A stretch of 64,000 bases of DNA from positions 186,001 to 250,000 of the forward strand of contig JABXIG010000011.1 in assembly GCA_013373205.1 (NCBI GenBank), read 5' to 3'. The translations under genes were made by a program, and so were the position numbers. Below the pieces are notes generated by a model. The model did not search any database. It was not told the DNA's origin and worked only from the letters and a program-made list of their open reading frames with translations. The stretch is from Methylocystaceae bacterium (lineage in GTDB: Bacteria > Pseudomonadota > Alphaproteobacteria > Rhodospirillales > Terasakiellaceae). Positions 45,644 to 53,576 of this stretch are shown here, one piece after another. Every line of letters begins with the position of its first letter. The stretch's first letter is position 1.

Positions 45644-47180
45644 CATAGAAATATGCCCCCGCATTGACTTTTCGGCGTAACAAGGGGCTGACACGGTAAC
45701 GGTCTTCGCCATAGGTGCGTCCAAGGTTTTCAATTACGGCAGAGATATAATCCGGCCCGATTTCATCAGCCCAGGCCAGCGGACCTTTGGGGTAATTGAC
45801 ACCGTTTTGCATCGCAAGATCCACATCCGCAATGGTGCAAACCTGTTTATTAACCGTATCGGCTGCTTCATTAACCAACATGGCGATGGTGCGTGCATTA
45901 ATCAAACCGGGGATATCATCAATGACACTGACTTCCATCCCGATGGCTTGGAATAATCCGCAGGCTTCAGAAACATGTTCTTCATCGGCACGATCAGACG
46001 GGGCAAGGGCGATATGGTTGGTGCTGGTATAATCGATGGAAAGGTCAAACAAAACTAGGGCTTCATTATTATCTTCAAACGGGAGGGAGGCTTCCAGTTC
46101 GGTGGCGAGCATGCCCGGTGTCAGCATCAAATGGGTGTGACCGATGGTGATACGATCCACCACACTGTCTTCTTCATCAATACGCATCACATCCAGCCCT
46201 GCCCTGATCAATCGCTCGACCAGAACTTCTGCGGGTCCCATGTGACCTTCGACAATGATTTTAGATGGTTTCAGGCCCGCAGGGGCGATCGAGGCTGTTT
46301 GTTTCTCTGCATTTTCGCCATAGTCATAAAAACCACGGCCCGATTTGCGACCCAGCACCCCACCATCAACCAGTTCCTTTTGAACAAGGCTGGGCAGGAA
46401 ACGCGGATCGTTATAAAAAGCAGACCAGACGGTGGTGGTCACCGCATAGTTCACATCATGGCCAATCAGATCCATCAGTTCAAACGGGCCCATGCGAAAA
46501 CCCGCTGATTGTTTCAGGACCGTATCAATCGTTGCCACATCAGCGCCGCCTTCTTCAAAGACACGCAAAGCCTCGGCATAATAGGGGCGTGCCACCCGGT
46601 TGACGATAAAGCCCGGGGTGGATTTGGCATGAACAGGTTTTTTACCCCATGCCAAGGACGTTTCGTAAATGCAATGTGCAACTTCATCTGAAGTTGTCAG
46701 ACCGGAAATCACCTCGATCAATTTCATAATCGGGGCCGGGTTGAAAAAATGCATCCCGACCAAGCGACTGGAATCTTTCAGTTTTGCTCCAATTGCTGTT
46801 AATGAAATAGATGACGTATTAGAAGCAAGAATGGTATCCGGGTCGCAGATATCTTCCAGTTCCCCAAAGACCGATTGTTTGATTTCAAGGTTTTCAACAA
46901 TGGCTTCGATCACCAATTTGGCAGGGGCAAGATCGCTTAAAGACCCGACCACTTTGATGCGGCCAATCAAGGCGTCTTTGTCGTCTTGGCTCATCTTGCC
47001 TTTTTCAACAAGGCGGTCCAGCCCTTTGGATGTTTTTTCCAACCCTGACTGGGCTGCACCTTCCATGGCGTCAAACAGCAGGACGGGATGACCCGCCTTG
47101 GCTGCAACTTGGGCAATCCCGGCCCCCATGGTTCCGGCACCGATGACGGCGATTGTTTCAGATGAAGAAAGGGCTGACAT
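45636..47180 (-). CDS. paaH: 3-hydroxyacyl-CoA dehydrogenase PaaH
   Basis: The 514-residue dehydrogenase has the NAD site VIGAGTMGAGIAQVAAKAGH, then LASNTSSISLTAI and VGMHFFNPAPIMKLIEVI with the catalytic His, and two C-terminal helical domains (FRMGPFELMDLIGHDVN; YPKGPLAWADEIG). The duplicated C-terminal half and the length are those of the phenylacetate-specific PaaH. It oxidises 3-hydroxyadipyl-CoA. It abuts paaG by one codon step (stop of paaG at 47181). Confidence 0.94.
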   Translation of the reverse strand: MSALSSSETIAVIGAGTMGAGIAQVAAKAGHPVLLFDAMEGAAQSGLEKTSKGLDRLVEKGKMSQDDKDALIGRIKVVGSLSDLAPAKLVIEAIVENLEIKQSVFGELEDICDPDTILASNTSSISLTAIGAKLKDSSRLVGMHFFNPAPIMKLIEVISGLTTSDEVAHCIYETSLAWGKKPVHAKSTPGFIVNRVARPYYAEALRVFEEGGADVATIDTVLKQSAGFRMGPFELMDLIGHDVNYAVTTTVWSAFYNDPRFLPSLVQKELVDGGVLGRKSGRGFYDYGENAEKQTASIAPAGLKPSKIIVEGHMGPAEVLVERLIRAGLDVMRIDEEDSVVDRITIGHTHLMLTPGMLATELEASLPFEDNNEALVLFDLSIDYTSTNHIALAPSDRADEEHVSEACGLFQAIGMEVSVIDDIPGLINARTIAMLVNEAADTVNKQVCTIADVDLAMQNGVNYPKGPLAWADEIGPDYISAVIENLGRTYGEDRYRVSPLLRRKVNAGAYFYDD

Positions 47181-47972
47181 TTATTTACCTGTAAAGTTTG
47201 GTTTGCGTTTTTCCATAAAGGCGCTGACGCCTTCGCGGTAATCATCGCTGAAACCAGCCAGTTTTTGCAAGTCACGTTCGAGATCAAGTTGTTGATCCAT
47301 GGTGTTGGTGGTGGCTGCATTCATGGCGCGTTTAATCAGGCCCAGACCAAAGGTGGCTTGTTGGGCGAGGTTGGCGCACAATTCTTCGGTTTCTTCCATC
47401 AGGGAATCGTTATCGACACATTTCCAGATCATGCCCCATTCTTCGGCTTGTTCAGCTGAGATTTTTTCACCCAGCATCGCCAGTGCCTTGGCGCGTGCCA
47501 TGCCGATCAGGTTGGGCAGGGACCATGTTCCGCCGCTATCAGGGATCAGACCGATTTTACAGAATGCCTGAATGAAACTTGCCGACTTTGCCGCATAAAC
47601 GATATCACAGGCCAGTGCAATGTTGGCACCCGCACCCGCAGCCACGCCATTGACAGCACAAACAACAGGCTTGTCGATGGACTGGATCAAACGAACCAGC
47701 GGATTATAAAACTTTTCAATGGTTTGGGATAGGTCGCGTGGACTATCATCACCTTGCACTGCGCGGTCCCCCAGATCCTGTCCGGCGCAAAAACCCCGGC
47801 CCGCCGCAGTTAACAAAATGGCGCGCACATTATTGTCTTTTTGACAATCTTTCAAAGCATCACGCAGTTCTCCATGCATGACTTCGTTAAAGCTGTTGAG
47901 CACATCGGGACGATTAAGCGTTATCTTGGCATAGCCGTCTTTTTTCTCAAAGAGGATGGTTTCTAAAGTCAT
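47181..47972 (-). CDS. paaG: Ring-epoxide isomerase PaaG (enoyl-CoA hydratase family)
   Basis: The 263-residue crotonase-fold enzyme converts 1,2-epoxyphenylacetyl-CoA to oxepin-CoA and later isomerises a double bond. It has AAGRGFCAGQDLGDRAV (oxyanion hole) and IGLIPDSGGTWSLPNLIGMARA with the catalytic Asp of the isomerase subgroup (PDSGG), which separates it from PaaF. The start is ATG 47972, one base after the paaF stop; the upstream extension is rejected. Its last 30 bases match the end of paaF almost exactly. Confidence 0.94.
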   Translation of the reverse strand: MTLETILFEKKDGYAKITLNRPDVLNSFNEVMHGELRDALKDCQKDNNVRAILLTAAGRGFCAGQDLGDRAVQGDDSPRDLSQTIEKFYNPLVRLIQSIDKPVVCAVNGVAAGAGANIALACDIVYAAKSASFIQAFCKIGLIPDSGGTWSLPNLIGMARAKALAMLGEKISAEQAEEWGMIWKCVDNDSLMEETEELCANLAQQATFGLGLIKRAMNAATTNTMDQQLDLERDLQKLAGFSDDYREGVSAFMEKRKPNFTGK

Positions 47973-47973
47973 T

Positions 47974-48777
47974 TTAATGTCCCTTAAATGTGGGTTTACG
48001 TTTTTCCATAAAGGCGCTGACGCCTTCTTGTTTATCAGAGCTTGCAAACAGGGTTGCAAAGGATTTTCTTTCCGCTTTGATACCGTCACTCAGGAGGGTA
48101 TCGGCCGCATTTAATACTGACTCTTTTGCCAGTCGTGCTGCAAGGGGTGGTTTTTTGGCAATTTTTTTAGCAAGGGTGAGGGCTTTATCGATGGTGAGTT
48201 CAGGTTCGCATACTTCGGCGATCAAGCCCGCTTTTTCTGCTTCGGTTGCGGACATAAATTCACCGGATAAAACCATGCGCATGGCTTTGGATTTACCGAC
48301 CATTTGGGTCAGGCGTTGTGTGCCACCTGCACCGGGTATGATGCCTAGGTTAATTTCCGGCTGTCCGAACTGGGCGGTGTTTCCGGCAAATAAAATATCG
48401 CAATGCATGGCCAGTTCGTTGCCGCCACCAAGGCAAAATCCATTGACTGCGCCGACTATAGGTTTGGCAAAATCACGAATAGCAGCCCAATAATGACCAC
48501 GCGGATCGTTGATCACATCGACCGGACTTTTATCTTTCATCTCGGTAATGTCGGCACCTGCGGCAAAGACTTTTTCCCCACCTGTTAAAAGAACACAACG
48601 CACATCATCGTCGTTGCTGGCTTGTGCCAGTACATCGGCCAGTTCTTTCAGCAGTTGGGTGCGCAGTGCATTGCGCGCTTTGGGTCGATTGAGCCGGATG
48701 GTTAGGACAAAATCTTCAGGCTGGCCGACAAGAATATCTTCCAGTCCGGCCAGGTATGGGGGGGATTCTCTGGTCAC
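47974..48777 (-). CDS. paaF: 2,3-dehydroadipyl-CoA hydratase PaaF
   Basis: The 267-residue crotonase has LTGGEKVFAAGADITEMKDKS (oxyanion hole and first Glu region) and INLGIIPGAGGTQRLTQMVGKSKA, with the PGAGGTQR motif of true hydratases. It hydrates 2,3-dehydroadipyl-CoA. The start is a GTG at 48777; an in-frame TAA lies 18 bases upstream, so no earlier start is possible. A possible promoter region with GATAC/GTATC boxes separates it from diiron protein 2. Confidence 0.93.
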   Translation of the reverse strand: MTRESPPYLAGLEDILVGQPEDFVLTIRLNRPKARNALRTQLLKELADVLAQASNDDDVRCVLLTGGEKVFAAGADITEMKDKSPVDVINDPRGHYWAAIRDFAKPIVGAVNGFCLGGGNELAMHCDILFAGNTAQFGQPEINLGIIPGAGGTQRLTQMVGKSKAMRMVLSGEFMSATEAEKAGLIAEVCEPELTIDKALTLAKKIAKKPPLAARLAKESVLNAADTLLSDGIKAERKSFATLFASSDKQEGVSAFMEKRKPTFKGH

Positions 48778-48798
48778 TTTTTTCTCGCAATATTAAAG

Positions 48799-48821
48799 TG
48801 ATACAAAAATTAGATAGTATC
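48799..48821. promoter_or_regulatory. GATAC/GTATC box before paaF
   Basis: GATACAAAAATTAGA (48800-48814) is followed by GTATC at 48817-48821, making GATAC-N12-GTATC. The word GATACAAAA-(A/C)TAGA recurs in the divergent promoter at 49672. The 66-base gap between diiron protein 2 and paaF may therefore be a second regulated promoter. Confidence 0.4.
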
Positions 48822-48843
48822 TTTTGAAAATGATAACTTTTAA

Positions 48844-49611
48844 TCAATCACGTGCTTCAAGACCGATTCGCGCGAGCTGTTCGGCAATGCGGTTTTCCCA
48901 TTTTGCAAGCAGGTCACCATTAGGTGTTTTGCGCAAACCATAGGCTTTGGCTTGTTCAAACCGTTGTGAATCACTGCTGCCGAATGTGGCGGCAACTCGT
49001 TTGTACCAATAATCCACACTGGCTTGTGCCGCTTCAAGGCTATAGCCGTTTTCAAGAGCTTTACTTAAGCCATTGAAGCCCAATTCAGCATGTTCACCTT
49101 CGCGCGCGGCAATTTGTCCCATGACCGAAGAGAGCGGTGTGTAGGAACAGTGCGAGATTTCTTCCAGTTGGATGCTTGAGGCCAGCCCCATCAACATATT
49201 CATGACCACGCTATCGAGCCATCCTTCATAAGGGTAGTGCAGAACGTTTAAACGTTTGTCCCCGCCGATGCGGCGATTACCCAGATCAATGGTGCGTGAT
49301 AAGCGCGCATCCCATGGGTGACTTTGGACATATAGATCGGTGTTAACGCCAAAACTTTCCAGCAGGGCAAGGACCTGTTGGGCGTGATCAAACTTTTCTG
49401 AAACAATGCGCGCGGCTGTGCAGCGTTCGCGCATGCCAGGGGCTTTATTGATGATATCGACAAAACCAGCAGCACCAGCCAATTCCGAATCGACAAAAGC
49501 CACCATCAGGCGGCGCAGTTCCCCACGATATCCGGGCGTGAGCTCATCCGATGCGGTGAGCTTTTCGTTATTTGCAATACGTGCCAACAAGGCATCTTCG
49601 TTCTTAGCCAT
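48844..49611 (-). CDS. Ferritin-like diiron protein 2, PaaA/PaaC family
   Basis: The 255-residue protein is of the PaaA/PaaC family and a clear paralogue of diiron protein 1 (shared start EL..Y...L..LM, DSE.AGA, and CSY..P). Ligand candidates are E43 (VDSELAG), E150/E151 (QLEEISH), and E171-x-x-H174 (REGEHAE). The first pair is E72 with H76 (SEKFDH), four residues apart rather than three, so one half-site is altered, as in the non-catalytic PaaC subunit of E. coli. I infer a structural or modified partner of diiron protein 1. TGAGGA lies just before the ATG. It leads the paaFGHIJK operon. Confidence 0.83.
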   Translation of the reverse strand: MAKNEDALLARIANNEKLTASDELTPGYRGELRRLMVAFVDSELAGAAGFVDIINKAPGMRERCTAARIVSEKFDHAQQVLALLESFGVNTDLYVQSHPWDARLSRTIDLGNRRIGGDKRLNVLHYPYEGWLDSVVMNMLMGLASSIQLEEISHCSYTPLSSVMGQIAAREGEHAELGFNGLSKALENGYSLEAAQASVDYWYKRVAATFGSSDSQRFEQAKAYGLRKTPNGDLLAKWENRIAEQLARIGLEARD

Positions 49612-49671
49612 GGTTTCCTCACTGTCAAAGGTCTTCTTTTTTGTTTGTTTTGTTCTTATAAAATTAAATAC

Positions 49672-49720
49672 GATACAAAACTAGACAACTTTCTATAAAT
49701 TTAGTATCAAAAAAATTAGA
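49672..49720. promoter_or_regulatory. GATAC/GTATC boxes in the divergent promoter
   Basis: GATACAAAACTAGA (49672-49685) and GTATCAAAAAAATTAGA (49704-49720) lie in the 222-base gap 49612-49833 between diiron protein 2 and the flavodoxin. With the paaF copy there are three related words within 1 kb. The nearby MarR gene makes a MarR-type operator plausible. Nothing else is evident in the gap. Confidence 0.4.
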
Positions 49721-49833
49721 AATGTTCAAACAATAATGTTAAAAGAAATAAACAGGGTCCTTTGTAAAGTTTGTATTTCATATGCAGGCATAAGGGATGC
49801 ACAGGGTAAAAGTTAAAAAGAACGAGTGAAACC

Positions 49834-50283
49834 ATGACCGATATCGTGATTTTTGTAGGCACCGAATCAGGGAACGCCCAAATGGTTGCCGAGGCGCTGA
49901 ATGATGAATTAAGCCGCCTGGACCATAATGTGGAAATTATCGAAGACTTTGATGACGGTGTTGATGTGCTGGACGGTCATGAAGTTGTGATCATCAGTTG
50001 TTCCACCCATGGACTGGGGGAATTGCCGGATAACATTATCCCGCTTTATGATGCTATGAAAGAAGACAGCCCGGATCTGTCCCATATGAAATATGGGATC
50101 ATCGCGTTGGGCGATCAGACATATTCCGATACGTTCTGTAAAGCAGGTAAAGATATGGATGACGTTTTTGGTGCGTGTGGGGCCAAACGTGTTGGGGACC
50201 GTCTTGAAGTTGATGCCTGTACCCAGCCGCTACCAGATGAAGAAGCCATTGATTGGGTTAAAGAGTGGCTGACACTTCTTTAA
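49834..50283 (+). CDS. Flavodoxin (MioC-like)
   Basis: The 149-residue single-domain flavodoxin has the phosphate loop VGTESGNAQMVAEAL, the FMN loops STHGLGELPDN and ALGDQTYSDTFCKAGK, and an acidic C-terminal helix. It resembles MioC and the flavin domain of sulfite reductase. It is divergent from diiron protein 2 and followed by paaN and paaY. No flavodoxin is part of the known paa pathway; I infer that it carries electrons from the FprA-like reductase to the diiron proteins in place of PaaE. Confidence 0.9.
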   Translation: MTDIVIFVGTESGNAQMVAEALNDELSRLDHNVEIIEDFDDGVDVLDGHEVVIISCSTHGLGELPDNIIPLYDAMKEDSPDLSHMKYGIIALGDQTYSDTFCKAGKDMDDVFGACGAKRVGDRLEVDACTQPLPDEEAIDWVKEWLTLL

Positions 50284-50335
50284 CCCTCGCTTATCAATAT
50301 TTTTAAAAGAATTACTAACAGGGAAGAAATAAGTC

Positions 50336-51994
50336 ATGAGCCTTGCGTTATTTGAAAAGCATTGCGAGAAATTGGAACAGGCGGTAGATGCGGCCCTTAA
50401 GCGCGATTACTGGTCCGGCTATAAAGAAATGCCGAGCCCGCGCGTTTATGGTGAAACGGCACAGGACGATGGGATCAAGGCGTTTCAATCCCACCTTGGT
50501 AAGAATTTTGAAATCGATCAGCCGACAAATGGCGAATGGATTGGGGCAGAAGATGGCCCCTTTGGTGTCGAGCTGAATGTGAAATACCCCGCACCGGACG
50601 TGGATGCAATGATGGCGGCGGCCAAAGCCGCTGTTCCGGCGTGGCGTAAAGTTGGCCCCCAAGCACGCGCCGGCGTTTGTATGGAAATTCTGGAACGTTT
50701 AAACGCCAAAAGTTTCGAACTTGCCTTTTCTGTTATGCATACCACGGGTCAGGCGTTCATGATGGCGTTTCAGGCAGGCGGTGCACACGCACAGGATCGT
50801 GGTCTAGAAGCGGTTGTCTATGGCTTTGAAGAAATGACCCGTGCACCGGAAACGGCCAATTGGGTCAAGCCACAAGGCAAGCATGACCCGTTGGAAATGA
50901 CAAAGAAATTTACAGCTGTCGGCCGCGGTGTCGCTTTGATGGTCGGCTGTGCTACATTCCCGACTTGGAACGGCTATCCCGGTTTGTTTGCGTCCCTCGT
51001 GACAGGCAATGCGGTGATTGTTAAACCGCACCCCCGTGCTGTGTTGCCATTGGCCCTGACGGTGCGGGTGATCCGCGAAGTCTTAAGTGAAGTCGGCATG
51101 GATCCGAATTTGGTCTGTCTGGCTGTGGATACACTGGATGCACCCATCACCAAAGAATTCGCCCTTCATAAAGACACCAAGATCATTGATTTCACAGGTT
51201 CTAGTGAGTTTGGTAACTGGCTGGAAGACAATGCCAAGCAAGCACAGGTCTATACTGAAAAAGCCGGTGTCAATGCGATCATTATTGATGACTTTGATGA
51301 TGTCAAAGGGCTGTCACGTAATTTGTCTTTCACTTTCTCGCTCTATTCCGGGCAGATGTGTACCACGCCGCAAAATGTTTTTATTCCCAAAGGCGGGATT
51401 GACGTAAATGGCGAGAATATGAGCTTTGATGATGTTGCCAAGGCCATTGCGGGCGGGGTGGAAAAATTCCTGAGCGTGCCGGAGCGTGCGGTCGAAGTTT
51501 TGGGCGCCATTCAAAATCCGGCTATTCTGGATCGGATGGAAGACGCGAAAAAGCTGGGCGAAGTCGTTCTGGATACCACTGAAATCGATCATCCCATGTT
51601 TAAAGGGGTGAAATGCCACACACCTGTGATGATTAAAATCGATGGTGCGGATGTTGAAAAATATTCTGAAGAACAGTTCGGCCCGATTGTCTTTTTGATC
51701 GCCACCGAAGATACAAATGACAGTATCGCAAAAATGAGCCAGACCATTTCTGAAAATGGTGCGATCACCCTTGGCCTTTATTCCAAGCATGAAAGCGTGA
51801 TTGAAGATGTGGAAGAAGCGGCACTGGAAGCAGGTGTAAATCTGTCGATCAATCTGACAGGTGGTGTTTTTGTTAACCAGTCGGCTGCTTTTTCAGATTT
51901 CCATGCGACAGGCGCGAACCCGGCCGCCAATGCTGCGCTGACGGATAGCAATTTTGTATCGGGTCGTTTCCGTGTGATGCAAAGCCGTCGTTAA
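50336..51994 (+). CDS. paaN: Phenylacetate degradation aldehyde dehydrogenase PaaN
   Basis: The 552-residue aldehyde dehydrogenase matches the PaaN type. Catalytic Cys342 lies in SGQMCTTPQNVF, the general-base Glu308 in VYTEKAGVN, and the NAD region includes VIVKPHPRAVLP and DFTGSSEFGNWL. It oxidises the ring-opened semialdehyde. It has no C-terminal MaoC hydratase domain, unlike the fused PaaZ, so ring opening of oxepin-CoA needs a separate hydrolase, not found in the window. GGGAAG precedes the ATG, 52 bases after the flavodoxin gene. Confidence 0.92.
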   Translation: MSLALFEKHCEKLEQAVDAALKRDYWSGYKEMPSPRVYGETAQDDGIKAFQSHLGKNFEIDQPTNGEWIGAEDGPFGVELNVKYPAPDVDAMMAAAKAAVPAWRKVGPQARAGVCMEILERLNAKSFELAFSVMHTTGQAFMMAFQAGGAHAQDRGLEAVVYGFEEMTRAPETANWVKPQGKHDPLEMTKKFTAVGRGVALMVGCATFPTWNGYPGLFASLVTGNAVIVKPHPRAVLPLALTVRVIREVLSEVGMDPNLVCLAVDTLDAPITKEFALHKDTKIIDFTGSSEFGNWLEDNAKQAQVYTEKAGVNAIIIDDFDDVKGLSRNLSFTFSLYSGQMCTTPQNVFIPKGGIDVNGENMSFDDVAKAIAGGVEKFLSVPERAVEVLGAIQNPAILDRMEDAKKLGEVVLDTTEIDHPMFKGVKCHTPVMIKIDGADVEKYSEEQFGPIVFLIATEDTNDSIAKMSQTISENGAITLGLYSKHESVIEDVEEAALEAGVNLSINLTGGVFVNQSAAFSDFHATGANPAANAALTDSNFVSGRFRVMQSRR

Positions 51995-52000
51995 TTTGTT

Positions 52001-52020
52001 CCCCGGCGCCTGCGTCGGGG
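52001..52020. repeat. Intergenic palindrome between paaN and paaY
   Basis: CCCCGGCGCCTGCGTCGGGG folds into an 8-bp stem with one G-T pair. With its flank (TGACGTC) it resembles the inverted repeat at 19720 (GTCAxxCCCGxCGCAGGCG...), a common alphaproteobacterial extragenic palindrome. Confidence 0.6.
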
Positions 52021-52051
52021 TGACGTCTTTCTGTTTAAAAGGATTATCCCT

Positions 52052-52663
52052 ATGTCGATGTCCCCTAAAGTTTATGAAATTGACGGTATTGTTCCTGTTA
52101 TTGATGAAACGGCCTTTGTGCATCCGGATGCCGTTCTGATCGGTGATGTGATTGTGGGCCCGGGTGTTTATGTCGGGCCTGCCTGTTGTCTGCGCGGTGA
52201 TTTTGGGCGCCTGGTTTTGGAGGAAGGTTCCAATATACAAGACACCTGCGTCATGCATGGTTTTCCGGGAAGCGATACGGTGGTGCACAAAAACGGACAT
52301 ATCGGCCATGGGGCTGTTTTACATGGCTGTGTCATTGGGGAAGATGCACTTGTTGGGATGAATGCTGTGATTATGGATGGGGCGGTGATTGGGCCGGAAT
52401 GTATTGTCGCGGCTTCTGCGTTTGTGCGCGCGGGGTTGACGTTTGAGAAAAGATCGTTGATCGGTGGTGTACCAGCCAAAGTGATGCGGGAAGTTTCGGA
52501 TGAAGAATTTGCATGGAAACACGCAGGAACCAAAGAATATCAAGATCTTGCTATTCGATCATTGAAGACAATGAAGCCAGCTGTTGCGTTACGCGAGGTG
52601 GAAGAAAATCGTGCTCGTATGCCCAGCGGCGGGGTGAAGCCTTTGTTTGAAACCAAAGGATGA
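52052..52663 (+). CDS. paaY: PaaY, gamma-carbonic-anhydrase-like hexapeptide protein
   Basis: The 203-residue left-handed beta-helix protein has hexapeptide turns ([21 protein letters not shown]) and metal-ligand histidines in [26 protein letters not shown]. PaaY is a thioesterase that hydrolyses the dead-end ring-CoA formed from the unstable pathway intermediates. The C-terminal helix ([14 protein letters not shown]) is typical. The ATG at 52052 follows AAAGGA. Confidence 0.93.
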   Translation: MSMSPKVYEIDGIVPVIDETAFVHPDAVLIGDVIVGPGVYVGPACCLRGDFGRLVLEEGSNIQDTCVMHGFPGSDTVVHKNGHIGHGAVLHGCVIGEDALVGMNAVIMDGAVIGPECIVAASAFVRAGLTFEKRSLIGGVPAKVMREVSDEEFAWKHAGTKEYQDLAIRSLKTMKPAVALREVEENRARMPSGGVKPLFETKG

Positions 52664-52740
52664 TCAGCAGGCTTGCGCAAAATCCTCTAGTGACGCTATA
52701 AAAGAACCCTGACAGTAAAAGATTGGGGATCATAAAGACC

Positions 52741-53217
52741 ATGTTATTGCGTGATGAGGAAGACGAAGACGATATCAAGCGCGATCTCATTCTTGATCAG
52801 TATCTGCCTTACCGCATGGCCGTGATTGCTCATATGATGAGTGAGGGGTTCGCCAAACGTTATTCGACAGAATATAATATGACAATTGTGGAATGGCGGG
52901 TGATGGCCAACCTTGGGCATTTGGAGCCGCAAAGTGCTCATGAAATCGGGGCCCATTCTCATTTGGATAAAGTACAGGTTTCGCGTGCCGTAGCCCGGCT
53001 CGAAAAAAAAGGCTGGGTGCAGCGTGAAGGCGATACGGTGGATCGCCGCCGTAGCCTTTTAACCCTGACAGAGGAAGGTCGCAGGGTCTTTAATACCTTG
53101 GGCAAGCACGCCATTGATTTTGAGGATGATGTCTGTGCATCCCTGACGACAGAAGAATATGCGGCGCTGGACAGAATTTTGAAAAAGCTATCCAAGCGGT
53201 CCGAAGCCTTGTCTTAA
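52741..53217 (+). CDS. MarR-family regulator
   Basis: The 158-residue regulator has a MarR winged helix: QSAHEIGAHSHLDKVQVSRAVARL, GDTVDRRRSLLTLTEEGRRV with the DRR wing. The start is ATG 52741; a TTG at 52723 is less likely. It lies 77 bases after paaY on the same strand and is a second candidate regulator of the island, besides PaaX, and the likeliest reader of the GATAC boxes. Its stop overlaps that of the small gene opposite. Confidence 0.88.
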   Translation: MLLRDEEDEDDIKRDLILDQYLPYRMAVIAHMMSEGFAKRYSTEYNMTIVEWRVMANLGHLEPQSAHEIGAHSHLDKVQVSRAVARLEKKGWVQREGDTVDRRRSLLTLTEEGRRVFNTLGKHAIDFEDDVCASLTTEEYAALDRILKKLSKRSEALS

Positions 53218-53384
53218 ACGGCGTCTTCTTCGTCGCTTTTCGTACAGCACATATCATAAAAATGCATGGCAGACAGACCAAGAGCGGCAATAAAGATCGC
53301 TAAAAACATCGGCACACCGATCAACGTGCTGCCATAAATCATGGGCAGCATGACCAGCCAGGGTAAAAGAAGCTGAAAAGGCAT
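53214..53384 (-). CDS. Small membrane protein (56 residues)
   Basis: A frame from an ATG at 53384 to a TAA at 53214-53216 encodes 56 residues. Two hydrophobic segments (LLLPWLVMLPMIYG and PMFLAIFIAALGLSAM) are followed by an acidic tail with a Cys pair (DMCCTKSDEEDAV). GGAG lies 7 bases before the ATG. The stop overlaps that of the converging MarR gene. Size, hydrophobicity and the binding site support a real gene; no family is recognised. Confidence 0.65.
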   Translation of the reverse strand: MPFQLLLPWLVMLPMIYGSTLIGVPMFLAIFIAALGLSAMHFYDMCCTKSDEEDAV

Positions 53385-53576
53385 GTTGAATTCTCCACAT
53401 GTTAAATAAATTTTGTCAGATTGTGCGATCCATCCGTTTGATTTTCAAGCCTTAAATAATTCAATGAACTGTTATTGCGAATTTAACACTAAGTTCACTT
53501 GAATATCTTACAGTTTTATGACTAGGTAGAGAGTAAGAAAATAAATAGTAAGCGCCTTTGAAATAAGATCTAAACT

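Noticed and set aside
45644-45733. N-terminal extension of PaaI
   Set aside because: It lies inside the conserved end of paaH in another frame; family members start near MTDQEL.
47973-48089. N-terminal extension of PaaG
   Set aside because: It would lie inside paaF in another frame; the ATG at 47972 starts the conserved crotonase fold.
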